Source: Pseudoflavonifractor sp. An44
Lineage (GTDB): Bacteria > Bacillota > Clostridia > Oscillospirales > Oscillospiraceae
Length of the DNA stretch: 64,000 bases
Direction: 5' to 3'
NCBI RefSeq assembly: GCF_002161675.1
Contig: NZ_NFIH01000005.1
Span: 62,001 to 126,000, forward strand
How positions within the stretch are numbered: position 1 is the first letter of the stretch; each line of letters begins with the position of its first letter. Made by a program: the position numbers and the translations under genes. Positions 24,417 through 34,106 of this stretch are shown piece after piece. Under the pieces are notes generated by a model. It was not told the DNA's origin. It saw only the letters and a list, made by a program, of their open reading frames with translations, and did no database searches.

Positions 24417-25538
24417 TTAAAGGCCCAGCTGAATCCAAAGATCGTTGTACAGATCGCGGGTCTCCTGGGGGAGCACCACGTAGTTCTCGCACTTTTTCAG
24501 CACGTCGGCAGAGGGGGCCATGATCTCGTAGAGCTCCGGGTCCAGCTCCTCACCGTAGGTCTCTTTGTAGTACTTGGGGTACTTCTCCAGTGCCTCGGTG
24601 TTGGGAGAGGCGTACCAGATATAGTCCATGTTGGACAGAGAGGCGTTGGTGGAGGCCATAAAGTTGATCCACTCCTCCGCTTCAGACACATGCTGAGCAT
24701 TTTTCAGAATGCACCAGGCGTCCACAAACCAGTTGGCCCCCTCCTCGGGGATGACGTAGGCCAGGTCGGAGTTGTTCTCATACATGGACAGGTAGTCGCC
24801 GGCGTAGTAGGTGGCGATGGCGGCGTTGCCCTGCTCCATCTTGTTGAACACCTCGTCCATCACCTTGCCCTGGAAGACGCCCCGGCGGGTGGCATCGGCG
24901 ATGAGGTCGTACGCCTGACGAATCTCGTCCTCGTTGGTGGTGTTCACCGAGTAGCCCAGGTAGATGAGGGCGTTGCCAAAGGCGTCCCGGGAGTTGTTGA
25001 TGAGAAGCACGTTGCCACGATTGGCGTCATCGTACAGGGAGGACCAGCTGGTGATCTCGCCGTCCACCATGGTCTTGTTGTAGATGATGCCCAGGGTGCC
25101 CCAGGTGTAGGGGACGGTGTACTCGTTGTTGGGGTCAAAGGCCAGGTTCTTGAACTGGTCCCCAATATAGGAATAGTTGGGGATGTTGTCGTAGTTCAGG
25201 GGCTGGAGCATGTCCTCCTCAATGAGCTGGGAGATCATATAGTCGGAGGGGCAGATGACGTCGTAGTTGGCGCCGCCGTTTTTCAGCAGGGAATATAGGG
25301 ACTCGTTGCTCTCAGCGGTCTGGTAGTTGACGGTGATCCCCGTCTCCTCCTGGAACTGGGCGATGAGGTCCTCGTCGATATATTCGCCCCAGTTGCACAC
25401 GTTGAGCACCCGCTTGCCGGTGTTGGTGGCGGCGGTGTTGTTGTCGGCCTCGGGGTCAATGCGCTCAATGGTACAGGCGGAGAAGCAGAAGCCGCCCACC
25501 AGCACACAGGCCAGAGCCGCAATGGCTAGCTTTTTCAA
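24417..25538 (-). CDS. potD: Spermidine/putrescine-binding lipoprotein
   Basis: 373-residue substrate-binding protein. A lipoprotein signal ends at Cys22 (FCFSAC). The mature part has the PotD/PotF features LNVCNWGEYIDEDLIAQFQEETG and YDVICPSDYMI. It captures polyamine outside the membrane and delivers it to PotBC. It is the last gene of potABCD, with 24 bases between potC and its start. A 28-base palindrome follows its stop codon. Confidence 0.93.
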   Translation of the reverse strand: MKKLAIAALACVLVGGFCFSACTIERIDPEADNNTAATNTGKRVLNVCNWGEYIDEDLIAQFQEETGITVNYQTAESNESLYSLLKNGGANYDVICPSDYMISQLIEEDMLQPLNYDNIPNYSYIGDQFKNLAFDPNNEYTVPYTWGTLGIIYNKTMVDGEITSWSSLYDDANRGNVLLINNSRDAFGNALIYLGYSVNTTNEDEIRQAYDLIADATRRGVFQGKVMDEVFNKMEQGNAAIATYYAGDYLSMYENNSDLAYVIPEEGANWFVDAWCILKNAQHVSEAEEWINFMASTNASLSNMDYIWYASPNTEALEKYPKYYKETYGEELDPELYEIMAPSADVLKKCENYVVLPQETRDLYNDLWIQLGL

Positions 25539-25562
25539 AGGTTCATTCCTCCTCGATGAAAA

Positions 25563-26450
25563 TCAATAGACCCGCTTGGCGGCGGCCTTCTCCGCTCGAA
25601 TTTCCCGGACGTTGACGATGATCAGCAGCACCAGCACCACCCCGAAGAGAATGGTGGACACGGCGTTGATCTCCGGGGTAACGCCCTTTTTGGTCATGGA
25701 GTAGATCTGCATGGCCAGGGTGGAGGTGGAGGAGCCGGCGGTGAAGTAGGAGATGACGAAGTCGTCCACACTCATGGTGAAGGCGATGAGGGCGCCGGAG
25801 ACAATACCCGGCATGATCTCCGGCAAAATCACCTTAAAGAAGGCCTGGGGCCAGGTGCAGCCCAGGTCCTGGGCGGCATCCACCAGGTTTTTGTCCATCT
25901 GCCGCAGCTTGGGGGCCACGGAGAGAATGACATAGGGGATGTTAAAGGTGATATGGGCGATGAGCAGGGTACCAAAGCCCAGGGATAGCTGGTGGAAGGT
26001 GACCCGGTACTGAGTGCCGAAGAGGTCGATGATGAGTCGATAGTGGGAGGCCAGGTAGTTCCAGCCGCTGAGGGCGGCCACAAAGAACAGGCACATGGCC
26101 ACGCCGGTGACGATGTCGGCGTTCATCATGGGGATGTTGTTGATGGTGAGCAGGGGCTCCCGGAACTTCCGGCGCATGGAGTACAGGCCAATGGCGCTGA
26201 GGGTGCCCACCACCGTGGCAATGAGGGTGGCCAGCACCGACACCAGCAGGGTGTTGTACACGCTCTTGATAATCAGCTGATTTTGGAACAGCTTGGCATA
26301 CCACCGCAGGGAGAAGCCCTTCCAGACCACGCTGGAGTCTGCGGCGTTGAAGGAGTAGAAAATGAGCAGCAAAATGGGGGCATAGAGGAAGAAGAATACC
26401 ACACCGATGAGGATGCGGTTGCCCAGGCTGTTTTTTTTGTTCAGACTCAT
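25563..26450 (-). CDS. potC: Spermidine/putrescine ABC transporter permease PotC
   Basis: 295 residues with six membrane segments. The permease-to-ATPase coupling loop is LVDAAQDLGCTWPQAFFKVILPEIMPGI (EAA motif). It forms the channel together with PotB. The start overlaps the potB stop by four bases, so translation is coupled. Confidence 0.93.
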   Translation of the reverse strand: MSLNKKNSLGNRILIGVVFFFLYAPILLLIFYSFNAADSSVVWKGFSLRWYAKLFQNQLIIKSVYNTLLVSVLATLIATVVGTLSAIGLYSMRRKFREPLLTINNIPMMNADIVTGVAMCLFFVAALSGWNYLASHYRLIIDLFGTQYRVTFHQLSLGFGTLLIAHITFNIPYVILSVAPKLRQMDKNLVDAAQDLGCTWPQAFFKVILPEIMPGIVSGALIAFTMSVDDFVISYFTAGSSTSTLAMQIYSMTKKGVTPEINAVSTILFGVVLVLLIIVNVREIRAEKAAAKRVY

Positions 26451-27301
26451 AGCATCACCGCCTGTTCTTCGCCCTCACCGAAGCGATTCATTATCCACAT
26501 GCAGGCCACCACAATGACCATCATCACCAGGGCGATGGCCGAGCCCAGGTGTGGGTTGTAGGCGCCGCCCAAGAACTGCTGTTCGATGAGGTCGCCCAGC
26601 AGCATCTGAATGCCGCCGCCCAACAGCCGGGAGATGGCGAAGGTGGACACAGAGGGGACAAACACCATGGTCACGCCGGAGAGAATGCCGGGCAGGGACA
26701 GGGGCAGGATGACCTTGCGGAACACCGTGGCGGTGTCGGCCCCCAGGTCCTGGGCGGCCTCCAGCAGGGTGTTGTCCATTTTGATGAGGGTGGAATAGAT
26801 GGGCAGCACCATAAAGGGCAGATAGTTGTACACCATACCCACCACCACAGCGCCCTGGGTGCCAATCATCTTAAAATAGTGAATGTCTGTGCCAAAGAGG
26901 TTGTTGATGAGATCAAACAGGCCAATGGCAGCAAAAAACTGGTTGATGAGACCGTTGTTTTCCATGATGGACATCATGGAGTAGGTGCGCAGCAGGAAGT
27001 TGACCCACATGGGCAGCATGATGAGGAGCATGGCCACCCGCTGGAAGCTCTTGCCCTCTTTGGCCATGGCATAGGACAGGGGATAGCCAATGAGCAGACA
27101 CACCAAGGTGGCGATGATGGCCAGCTTGAAGGAGCGGGTGAAAATCACCGTAAAGGTGCCCATGCGGGTGAAGTTCTCCCCGGTAAAGGAGAAGTCGGCG
27201 GTGGTGAAGGCGTAAATCACCACCATGATGATGGGGGCCACCACAAAGAAGGCCATCCATCCCACATAGGGGATGGCCAGGAGGGAACGCTTATTCTTCA
27301 T
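26447..27301 (-). CDS. potB: Spermidine/putrescine ABC transporter permease PotB
   Basis: 284 residues, six membrane segments, EAA loop [29 protein letters not shown] chose ATG 27301, which follows GAGGAGGAG inside the end of potA and overlaps the potA stop; the frame is open further upstream, but only within potA. It is the PotC partner. Confidence 0.93.
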   Translation of the reverse strand: MKNKRSLLAIPYVGWMAFFVVAPIIMVVIYAFTTADFSFTGENFTRMGTFTVIFTRSFKLAIIATLVCLLIGYPLSYAMAKEGKSFQRVAMLLIMLPMWVNFLLRTYSMMSIMENNGLINQFFAAIGLFDLINNLFGTDIHYFKMIGTQGAVVVGMVYNYLPFMVLPIYSTLIKMDNTLLEAAQDLGADTATVFRKVILPLSLPGILSGVTMVFVPSVSTFAISRLLGGGIQMLLGDLIEQQFLGGAYNPHLGSAIALVMMVIVVACMWIMNRFGEGEEQAVML

Positions 27302-28481
27302 GCCCGTTCTCCTCCTCCTCGGGCTCATAGTCCGCATCGCCGATCTCTTCGTATTCCTCGGAATAGGAGGAGTAGTCTCCGAACATGCCGGAGTACTCGC
27401 TCTTTTTCATCACGTGGATGCAGTCGGGGTCCAGGTGGATGCCGATGACAGAGCCCACGGGGTGGTATTCAGTGGTCTGAATGAGCCACTTAAAGCCATA
27501 GAAGTCCACGATGGTGTCGTAGTGGACGCCCTTAAAGGTCACAGAGGTGACGGTGCCTTTGAGCTGGCCCTGGTTCTCCGCCACAATGTCCACGTCCTCG
27601 GGGCGGATGACCACGTCCACCGGCTCGTCCTTGTCAAAGCCCTTGTCCAGGCAGCGGAACTTCCGGTTGAAGATCTCCACCACCTCGTCGGCCCGCATGA
27701 TGCCGTCGATGATGTTGGACTCCCCGATGAAGTCGGCCACAAAGGCGTTTTTGGGCTCGTTGTAGATGTCCTCGGGGGTGCCGATCTGCTGGATGCGGCC
27801 GCCGTCCATGACCACCACGGTGTCGCTCATGGCCAGAGCTTCCTCCTGGTCGTGGGTGACGTAGATGAAGGTGATGCCCATCTCCTGCTGGATACGCTTG
27901 AGCTCGTTTTGCATGTCCTTGCGCAGGCGCATGTCCAAAGCGCCCAGAGGCTCGTCCAACAGCAGCACCTTGGGCTGGTTGACCAGGGCTCGGGCGATGG
28001 CTACCCGCTGCTGCTGACCGCCGGAGAGGGCGGAGATGGAGCGCTTTTCAAAGCCCTTGAGGTTGACGATTTCCAGCATTTCCATCACCCGCTGGTGAAT
28101 CTCCTTTTCGGGAATCTTCACCTTCTTGGCGGTGGACTTGCCGTTTACCACATTGGTGACGGTTTTGCCCAAGCGCAGGCCAAAGGCCACGTTTTCATAC
28201 ACATTCAGGTGGGGGAACAGGGCGTATTTCTGGAATACGGTATTCACCTCCCGCTTGTGGGGCGGGACATGATTAATCCTCACGCCGTCAAATAAAACAT
28301 CCCCAGAGGTAGGCGTAAGAAACCCGCCGATGATACGAAGCGTGGTTGTCTTGCCGCACCCACTGGGACCCAGCAGCGTGAGGAACTCTTTATCATTGAT
28401 ATACAGGTTGATGTGGTCCAATACCACGCCATCGTCGTAGGCCATGACGCAGTCTTTCAGGCGGATCAGCTCCTTGGACAT
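27291..28481 (-). CDS. potA: Spermidine/putrescine ABC transporter ATPase
   Basis: 396 residues. The nucleotide-binding domain has Walker [10 protein letters not shown], signature LSGGQQQR, Walker [13 protein letters not shown] and the H-loop [18 protein letters not shown]-type C-terminal domain follows, and the last about 35 residues are rich in Glu, Asp and Tyr, an acidic tail beyond the usual end. ATG 28481 follows GGGAGGAC. It is the first gene of the operon, behind a strong promoter and a leader of about 115 bases. Confidence 0.95.
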   Translation of the reverse strand: MSKELIRLKDCVMAYDDGVVLDHINLYINDKEFLTLLGPSGCGKTTTLRIIGGFLTPTSGDVLFDGVRINHVPPHKREVNTVFQKYALFPHLNVYENVAFGLRLGKTVTNVVNGKSTAKKVKIPEKEIHQRVMEMLEIVNLKGFEKRSISALSGGQQQRVAIARALVNQPKVLLLDEPLGALDMRLRKDMQNELKRIQQEMGITFIYVTHDQEEALAMSDTVVVMDGGRIQQIGTPEDIYNEPKNAFVADFIGESNIIDGIMRADEVVEIFNRKFRCLDKGFDKDEPVDVVIRPEDVDIVAENQGQLKGTVTSVTFKGVHYDTIVDFYGFKWLIQTTEYHPVGSVIGIHLDPDCIHVMKKSEYSGMFGDYSSYSEEYEEIGDADYEPEEEENGHEE

Positions 28482-28562
28482 GTGTCCTCCCTCATTTCTA
28501 TGGTTGTTTCTAAAATGTCAGCTCCCTCGATATTTGTCCCGGCCAGTGCCCTCCAGCGGACA

Positions 28563-28575
28563 GCCCAATTTGGGC
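28563..28575. promoter_or_regulatory. Palindrome in the pot operon leader (possible operator)
   Basis: A 13-base palindrome GCCCAATTTGGGC about 20-30 bases downstream of the expected transcription start. It may be an operator or the start of a leader hairpin; no regulator is assigned. Confidence 0.3.
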
Positions 28576-28601
28576 CCGGGGTTTCACGGATAGCGAGTTA
28601 C

Positions 28602-28630
28602 ACTATATTATGTCGATGGAGAAATGTCAA
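28602..28630 (-). promoter_or_regulatory. potABCD promoter
   Basis: Minus strand TTGACA (28630-28625), 17 bases, TATAGT (28607-28602). Confidence 0.85.
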
Positions 28631-28664
28631 TCATGTTTTTGAAAAAAACAGCCCCATTTCCGGT

Positions 28665-28695
28665 CAAAAAACAGGCCGCCCAAGGGGCGGCCTGT
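28665..28695 (-). terminator. Terminator of the pseudouridine synthase gene
   Basis: An 11-bp perfect GC-rich hairpin (28671-28681 with 28685-28695) followed on the minus strand by a T-run. Confidence 0.85.
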
Positions 28696-28721
28696 GGGGG
28701 TGAATGGCGGAATGTGGAAAC

Positions 28722-29708
28722 TCAATCCTGGGACGACCACTGGGCGGCAAATTTGGGAAAATACTGGGGGACAAAGTCAATGTCCCGCACTGTCCACTCC
28801 ATGCCGTTGAGATGGGAAAGGCATCCTCCGTCAGTGGTAAACTCAAAGCGCAGCTTGTAGGAGTACAGGGCCTGATAGCTGCGGCCAAACTGGCGGTTGT
28901 CCCGCTCCCGGCCATACTTGCCGTCCCCCAGCAGGGGATGACCGGCGGCGGCGAACTGGGCGCGAATCTGGTGGGTGCGCCCGGTGATGAGATCGCATTC
29001 CACCAGGGACAGCCCGCCTTCGGTTGCCAGGGTATTATATAAGGTAAGGGCGGTCTTGCCCCCGGGGACCGGGTGGTCGTACACCTTCACCTGGGCCTTG
29101 TTCTCATCTTTGAGGATAAAGCCCTTCAGTTCCCCCTTCCGGGGGCGCATCTCTCCCCGGATGACACACAGGTACAGTTTGGTGAGCTCCCGGTCCTTGA
29201 TCTTCTGGTTCATGATGCGCAGCGCCTCGGCGGTCTTGGCGGCAATGACGATGCCCCCGGTGTTGCGGTCAATGCGGTTGCACAGGGCCGGAGCAAAGGA
29301 GTTCTCCCAGTAGGGGGACCACTCCTTCTTCTGATAGAGGTAGGCCTGGATGTGGGTCAGCAGGGTATTCACCCGCTCCTGGTCGTCGGGGTGCACCACC
29401 ATACCCGGGCGCTTGTTTAAAAGGAGAATGTGCTCGTCCTCATAGACAATGTCCAACTGGGGCTTGAACACGGAGAGGAACGCATTTTCCCGATTTGGGG
29501 TTTGAAAAAACTCGTCGTTGATGTATAATTGTAATACGTCCCCCACTTCCAGGCGCACATCCCGCTTGGAGCCCTTGCCGTTGCGCTTGACCCGCTTGAG
29601 GCGGATGTACTTCTGGGCCAACGGGGCGGGGAGGAGGGGCACGGTCTTGGCCAGCCAGCGGTCCAACCGCTGCCCGGCGTCATTTTTTCCAATGGTAAAT
29701 TCCTTCAA
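28722..29708 (-). CDS. RluA-family 23S rRNA pseudouridine synthase
   Basis: 328 residues: an N-terminal S4 RNA-binding domain (about 1-75) and the RluA catalytic domain with NRIDRNTGG (catalytic Asp, in the position of the HRLDxxTSG motif) and LITGRTHQIRAQFAAAGHPLLGD. It isomerises uridines in rRNA; whether it is of the RluC, RluD or another subtype cannot be told. The start is TTG 29708 with AGGAG nine bases upstream and a stop codon immediately before it in frame. It is a single-gene unit, divergent from the DUF177 gene. Confidence 0.88.
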   Translation of the reverse strand: MKEFTIGKNDAGQRLDRWLAKTVPLLPAPLAQKYIRLKRVKRNGKGSKRDVRLEVGDVLQLYINDEFFQTPNRENAFLSVFKPQLDIVYEDEHILLLNKRPGMVVHPDDQERVNTLLTHIQAYLYQKKEWSPYWENSFAPALCNRIDRNTGGIVIAAKTAEALRIMNQKIKDRELTKLYLCVIRGEMRPRKGELKGFILKDENKAQVKVYDHPVPGGKTALTLYNTLATEGGLSLVECDLITGRTHQIRAQFAAAGHPLLGDGKYGRERDNRQFGRSYQALYSYKLRFEFTTDGGCLSHLNGMEWTVRDIDFVPQYFPKFAAQWSSQD

Positions 29709-29796
29709 TCACCATCACTCCTGGACTGTCAAGATACTGCCACCAGTGTACCATGATTTTTGGTGAAAAAAAAGAGAGAAAAAATCAAGAAACCAT

Positions 29797-29825
29797 TTGA
29801 CAAGTGGGAGACTCTTGAGTATAAT
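29797..29825 (+). promoter_or_regulatory. Perfect consensus promoter for DUF177-rpmF
   Basis: TTGACA 29797-29802, 17 bases, TATAAT 29820-29825. All twelve positions match the sigma-A consensus, fitting a ribosomal-protein operon. Confidence 0.95.
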
Positions 29826-29855
29826 ACCATTTGTGTCGTTATGCGAGGTGTGCCG

Positions 29856-30359
29856 ATGAAACTGGATTTGAAGCAAATTGCCCGTCAGCCGGGCGCCACC
29901 CTTCCGTTTTCCTTCCAGATGGACCTAACTCAGCTGGAGTGGAACGGAGACCACCCTGTATCCCAACCTGTCACTGTGGAAGGCAGAGTGCGGAATATGG
30001 CGGGGGTGCTGTTGCTCCAGGCCAGCATGGCAACCACCCTGTCCCTCATTTGCGACCGCTGCGCCCAACCCTTTTCCAAGGAGAAGACGGTGGACTTTGA
30101 GTCCATGCTGGCTACCGAATTGGAAGACGAGGAAAATGATGATATCATTTTGCTGGATGGGGAGATGCAGCTGGATCTGGAGGAGTTGCTGGGTGACGTG
30201 TTCCTCCTGAATATGGACACGAAGAATCTCTGCTCTCCAGACTGCAAGGGGCTGTGTCCGGGCTGCGGTGCAGACCTGAACCATGAGCCTTGCCGTTGCA
30301 AGAAGGAGATTGATCCTCGTCTGTCCAAGCTGGCCCAGCTGTTGGGTCAGGACGGATGA
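29856..30359 (+). CDS. DUF177 (YceD-like) rRNA-processing protein
   Basis: 167 residues with the DUF177 pattern: CDRCAQPF near residue 67, an acidic stretch, and the Cys-rich LCSPDCKGLCPGCGADLN at the C-terminal third. The family is linked to 23S rRNA accumulation and almost always lies directly before rpmF, as here. ATG 29856 (MKLDLKQIA) follows a modest GAGGTG site; the open frame upstream runs through the promoter and is not used. Confidence 0.9.
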   Translation: MKLDLKQIARQPGATLPFSFQMDLTQLEWNGDHPVSQPVTVEGRVRNMAGVLLLQASMATTLSLICDRCAQPFSKEKTVDFESMLATELEDEENDDIILLDGEMQLDLEELLGDVFLLNMDTKNLCSPDCKGLCPGCGADLNHEPCRCKKEIDPRLSKLAQLLGQDG

Positions 30360-30406
30360 TTTGTAATGTTATGTCTGCGGACATTGACCGATAAGGAGGT
30401 GTCAAA

Positions 30407-30586
30407 ATGGCCGTCCCTAAGAGTAAAGTATCCAAGCAGCGCAGAAACAAGCGTCGCAGCTCCGTGTGGAAGCTGGAGACTCCCGGTGTCAACACCTGCC
30501 CCAAGTGCGGTGCTGTCCGCCTGCCTCACCGCGTCTGCAAGAACTGCATGACCTACAATGGTCGTGAGGTTACTGTGAGCGAGTGA
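30407..30586 (+). CDS. rpmF: 50S ribosomal protein L32
   Basis: 59 residues beginning [18 protein letters not shown], with the zinc-binding pairs CPKC and CKNC. It has normal length for L32, with a strong AAGGAGG site before ATG 30407. It is co-transcribed with the DUF177 gene and followed by a terminator. Confidence 0.97.
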   Translation: MAVPKSKVSKQRRNKRRSSVWKLETPGVNTCPKCGAVRLPHRVCKNCMTYNGREVTVSE

Positions 30587-30598
30587 TCGCCTGTGATG

Positions 30599-30642
30599 AA
30601 AAAGAGGCTGTTGCAAAGTGCGCTTTGCGACAGCCTCTTTTA
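30599..30642 (+). terminator. rpmF terminator
   Basis: A long hairpin (about 30599-30618 pairing with 30623-30641, one mismatch) ending in TTTT, with the A-rich side giving some activity in the other direction. Confidence 0.85.
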
Positions 30643-30711
30643 CGTACTTTTCTGGTGAAAGGGCTGAAAAGCCTGGTTTTGTCAAAATTTGCTTTTCATA
30701 GTCTGTAAAGT

Positions 30712-30739
30712 TTGATATACTGACTGTTAACAATATAAA
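30712..30739 (+). promoter_or_regulatory. Likely der promoter
   Basis: TTGATA 30712-30717, 16 bases, TATAAA 30734-30739, in an AT-rich stretch before der. Confidence 0.5.
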
Positions 30740-30773
30740 ATAATCTGATCTTTTCGAGTAAGGAGGGATTTTC

Positions 30774-32102
30774 ATGGCGAGACCATTGGTGGCCATTGTG
30801 GGCCGCCCCAACGTGGGTAAGTCCATGCTGTTTAATAAGCTGACGGGAAAGCGCCTGTCCATCGTGGAAGACACTCCCGGCGTCACCCGCGACCGCCTCT
30901 ACGCCCAGGCCGAGTGGCTGGGCCGCACCTTCGATCTGGTGGATACCGGCGGCATTGAGCCCGGCACCGACAACGAGATTCTGTCCTTTATGCGTCTCCA
31001 GGCGGAGATTGCCATTGAGTCGGCCACGGTGATCATCTTTGTCTGCGACATCCGCACCGGCATGACCGCCGCCGACCAGGAGGTGGCTGGTATGCTCCAG
31101 CGCTCCAAGAAGCCGGTAATTCTGGCGGTGAACAAGATGGACTCCACCGGACCTACCAACCCGGACATCTACGAGTTCTATAACTTAGGGCTAGGTGACC
31201 CCTATCCCATTTCCGCCGTCCACGGCCATGGCACCGGCGACCTGCTGGATGCCTGCCTGTCCTACTTCCCCCCCGAGGAGGACGAAGAGGAGGACGACGA
31301 TGTGGTGAAGGTGGCCATCATCGGCAAGCCCAACGTGGGCAAGTCCTCCCTCACCAACCGGATTCTGGGCCAGGAGCGGGTCATCGTCTCCAACGTGGCG
31401 GGCACCACCCGGGATGCCGTGGACAGCTACTTTGAAAATGAGACGGGCAAGTACCTCATCATCGACACCGCCGGTATGCGCAAGAAGTCCAAGGTGGACG
31501 ACCGCATCGAGAAGTTCTCGGTGCTCCGGGCCACCATGGCCATTGAGCGCAGCGATGTGTGCCTCATTATGATCGACGCCCAGGAGGGTGTCACCGAGCA
31601 GGACACCAAGGTGGCAGGCCTGGCTCACGAGGCGGGCAAGGCCTGTATCATCGTGGTCAACAAGTGGGACGCCATCGAGAAGGACGACAAGACCATGAAG
31701 CGCATGGAGGAAGAAGTGCGCCGGGATCTGTCCTATATGACCTACGCTCCCATCCTGTTTATCTCCGCCATGACGGGCCAGCGGGTGGACCGCCTGTTCC
31801 AGGTCATCCAGAACGTGGTCAACCAGGCCACCATGCGCATCCCCACCGGTGTGCTCAACTCGGTGCTGGCCGATGCCCAGACCCGGGTGCAGCCCCCCAC
31901 GGACAAGGGCCGCCGCCTGAAGATCTACTATATGACCCAGGTGGGCGTCAAGCCTCCCCACTTCGTCATTTTCTGCAACGATGCCAAGCTGTTCCACTTT
32001 TCCTATCAGCGTTATATCGAGAACCAAATTCGTGCCACCTTCGGACTGGTGGGCACTCCGGTGCGCATCACCATCCGGCAAAAGGGTGATAAGGAGGAGT
32101 AA
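30774..32102 (+). CDS. der: Ribosome assembly GTPase Der (EngA)
   Basis: 442 residues with two G domains in tandem, G1 motifs GRPNVGKS and GKPNVGKS, G3 DTGG and DTAG, G4 NKMD and NKWD, and a C-terminal KH-like domain. Der helps assemble the 50S subunit. ATG 30774 follows AAGGAGGG. It is the first gene of a der-plsY-gpsA unit, a grouping seen in other Firmicutes. Confidence 0.97.
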   Translation: MARPLVAIVGRPNVGKSMLFNKLTGKRLSIVEDTPGVTRDRLYAQAEWLGRTFDLVDTGGIEPGTDNEILSFMRLQAEIAIESATVIIFVCDIRTGMTAADQEVAGMLQRSKKPVILAVNKMDSTGPTNPDIYEFYNLGLGDPYPISAVHGHGTGDLLDACLSYFPPEEDEEEDDDVVKVAIIGKPNVGKSSLTNRILGQERVIVSNVAGTTRDAVDSYFENETGKYLIIDTAGMRKKSKVDDRIEKFSVLRATMAIERSDVCLIMIDAQEGVTEQDTKVAGLAHEAGKACIIVVNKWDAIEKDDKTMKRMEEEVRRDLSYMTYAPILFISAMTGQRVDRLFQVIQNVVNQATMRIPTGVLNSVLADAQTRVQPPTDKGRRLKIYYMTQVGVKPPHFVIFCNDAKLFHFSYQRYIENQIRATFGLVGTPVRITIRQKGDKEE

Positions 32103-32105
32103 GTC

Positions 32106-32996
32106 GTGCTGAACTATGTGTTGGACTCTGCCCATGTGTCCGGGGGCTGGCTGGCCCTGGCGGCGGTGGGCATTGCAGTGCTGGCCTACTTTTTGGGCTG
32201 CTTCAACGGGGCCGTGGTGGTGTCCCGGTACATCCTCCGGGACGACGTGCGCAACCACGGCAGCGGAAACGCAGGTCTGACCAACTTCTACCGCACCTTC
32301 GGCGGCCCCTTGACCCTGGTGGTCATCCTCTCGGACGCCGTGAAGGCCGTGGTGGCGGTGCTGTTTGCCATGTGGATTGCGGGCTCCATCTCCCCCGAGC
32401 TCATCACCCTGAGCAAGTACTGGGCGGGCCTCTTTTGCCTGCTGGGCCACATGTTCCCGGTGACCTTCCAGTTCCGGGGCGGTAAGGGCATTCTGTCCGG
32501 CGGTACCATCGCCCTGATGATGGACTGGCGGGTGGCCCTGGTGGTGTGGGGCGGCTTCCTCATCCTGGCCATTGCCACCCGATACGTGTCCCTGGGCTCC
32601 TGCTGGGCCGGACTGTCTTTCCCCTTTGTCACCTGGTTTGTCTACCAGGATGAGCTCATCGCCGTGCTGGCGGTCATCATCGGCGGCCTGATTTTGTGGA
32701 AACACCGGGGCAATATGGTGCGCATCGTCCAGGGCACCGAGTCCAAGTTCGCCCTGCACAAGAAAAAGGAAGCGGAGGCGGAAGCGCCTGACCCCTCGGA
32801 AGAGATAGGGGAGACGGTGGAGGAGCAGGATGAGCCTGAGACTTCCGCCGATCAGGAGCCTGCCGAGGAAGAACATGCCGACCAGGTGGAAGAGGAGAAC
32901 TCCGAGCAGGAGGAGGAATCTTCCACACAGGAGGAATCGGCTGAGGAAGTGTCCGACGACCAAGAAGAAAAGAAGCTTCAGGAGGGTGAGGCATGA
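32106..32996 (+). CDS. plsY: Glycerol-3-phosphate acyltransferase PlsY with acidic tail
   Basis: 296 residues, about 80-90 longer than typical PlsY. The membrane part keeps the family motifs GSGNAGLTNFYRTFG, GHMFPVTFQFRGGKG and the last KHRGNMVRI segment (about residues 198-206). PlsY transfers acyl groups from acyl-phosphate to glycerol-3-phosphate in phospholipid synthesis. From about residue 222 the protein is a low-complexity tail of Glu, Asp, Gln and Ser to the end. GTG 32106 starts three bases after der, and the stop overlaps gpsA (ATGA), so supply of glycerol-3-phosphate and its acylation are coupled. Confidence 0.92.
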   Translation: MLNYVLDSAHVSGGWLALAAVGIAVLAYFLGCFNGAVVVSRYILRDDVRNHGSGNAGLTNFYRTFGGPLTLVVILSDAVKAVVAVLFAMWIAGSISPELITLSKYWAGLFCLLGHMFPVTFQFRGGKGILSGGTIALMMDWRVALVVWGGFLILAIATRYVSLGSCWAGLSFPFVTWFVYQDELIAVLAVIIGGLILWKHRGNMVRIVQGTESKFALHKKKEAEAEAPDPSEEIGETVEEQDEPETSADQEPAEEEHADQVEEENSEQEEESSTQEESAEEVSDDQEEKKLQEGEA

Positions 32997-34000
32997 ACAT
33001 CACCGTGGTAGGCAGCGGCGGCTGGGGAACGGCCCTGGCTCTGGTGCTGCTGGAAAATGGACACCAGGTGTCCATGTGGTGCCGCCGAGCGGAGAAATGC
33101 CAAGAGATGCAGGAGAGCCGGGAGAATCCCGTGCTCCCTGGGGTGAAGTTGCCCCAGGAGCTGGAGCTGACCTGTGACCTGAACGTCCTGACCCAAAGCC
33201 AGGTGGTGGTCCTGGCCACCCCCTCCTTTGCCGTGCGGGCCACTTCCAAGCAGATTGCCCCCTATCTCCAGGCGGGCACCGTGCTGGTGAGCGTGGCCAA
33301 GGGCATTGAAAAAGACAGCTGTCTGCTGCTCCACCAGGTCATTGAGGAGGAAATCCCCAACTGCCCTGTGGTGGTGCTCTCCGGTCCCTCCCATGCCGAA
33401 GAGGTGGCCCGTGGGCTGCCCACCGGTGTGGTGGTGGCCTCGGAGAACAAGGAGGCAGCGCTTCTGGCCCAGGACATCTTCATGAACCGCAACATGCGCC
33501 TGTACACCTCCCCGGACATTCTGGGGGTGGAGATCGGGGCGGCCCTGAAAAACGTGGTGGCCCTGTGCACCGGCTGCTGTGTGGGCATGGGCTACGGAGA
33601 CAACACCAAGGCTCTCATCATGACCCGGGCCCTCACCGAGATGGCTCGCCTGGGTGTGGCCATGGGGGCCAACAAGGAGACCTTCGCCGGGCTGTCCGGC
33701 CTGGGCGACCTCATTGTCACCTGTACCTCCATGCACTCCCGCAACTGCCGGGCGGGCATTGCCATCGGCAAGGGGACTCCCGTGGCCGAGGCCGTGGGTG
33801 GCAAAGACGGCACGGTGGTGGAGGGCTATTATGCCGCCGCCTCCGCCCGCCAACTGGCCCATAAGATGGGCGTGGAAATGCCCATCGCCGAGGGCGCCTA
33901 TCAGGTGCTCTATGAGGGAAAGGACCCCCATGTAATTCTGGGCCAGCTCATGGTGCGGGAGCGCCGCTCCGAACTGGAGCTGGAAGAGATCTGGCTGTAA
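32993..34000 (+). CDS. gpsA: NAD(P)-dependent glycerol-3-phosphate dehydrogenase
   Basis: 335 residues. The N-terminal dinucleotide fold has GSGGWGTALA, the conserved SGPSHAEEVARGLPT loop is present, and the catalytic Lys lies in EIGAALKNVVALCTGCCVGMGYGDNTKA. It reduces dihydroxyacetone phosphate to sn-glycerol-3-phosphate for PlsY. Its start lies within the last codons of plsY. A long terminator follows. Confidence 0.96.
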   Translation: MNITVVGSGGWGTALALVLLENGHQVSMWCRRAEKCQEMQESRENPVLPGVKLPQELELTCDLNVLTQSQVVVLATPSFAVRATSKQIAPYLQAGTVLVSVAKGIEKDSCLLLHQVIEEEIPNCPVVVLSGPSHAEEVARGLPTGVVVASENKEAALLAQDIFMNRNMRLYTSPDILGVEIGAALKNVVALCTGCCVGMGYGDNTKALIMTRALTEMARLGVAMGANKETFAGLSGLGDLIVTCTSMHSRNCRAGIAIGKGTPVAEAVGGKDGTVVEGYYAAASARQLAHKMGVEMPIAEGAYQVLYEGKDPHVILGQLMVRERRSELELEEIWL

Positions 34001-34019
34001 CGTTTTTGATGCGAGAATG

Positions 34020-34065
34020 AAACAGAGCCCGGAGAGATGAAACCATCTCTCCGGGCTCTGTTTTG
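34020..34065 (+). terminator. gpsA terminator
   Basis: A perfect 20-bp hairpin (34020-34039 with 34044-34063) and T-run. Confidence 0.95.
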
Positions 34066-34106
34066 TATCCTCAAAACTTCCTGGATGTGCAGGAGAGGGC
34101 AGCTGG

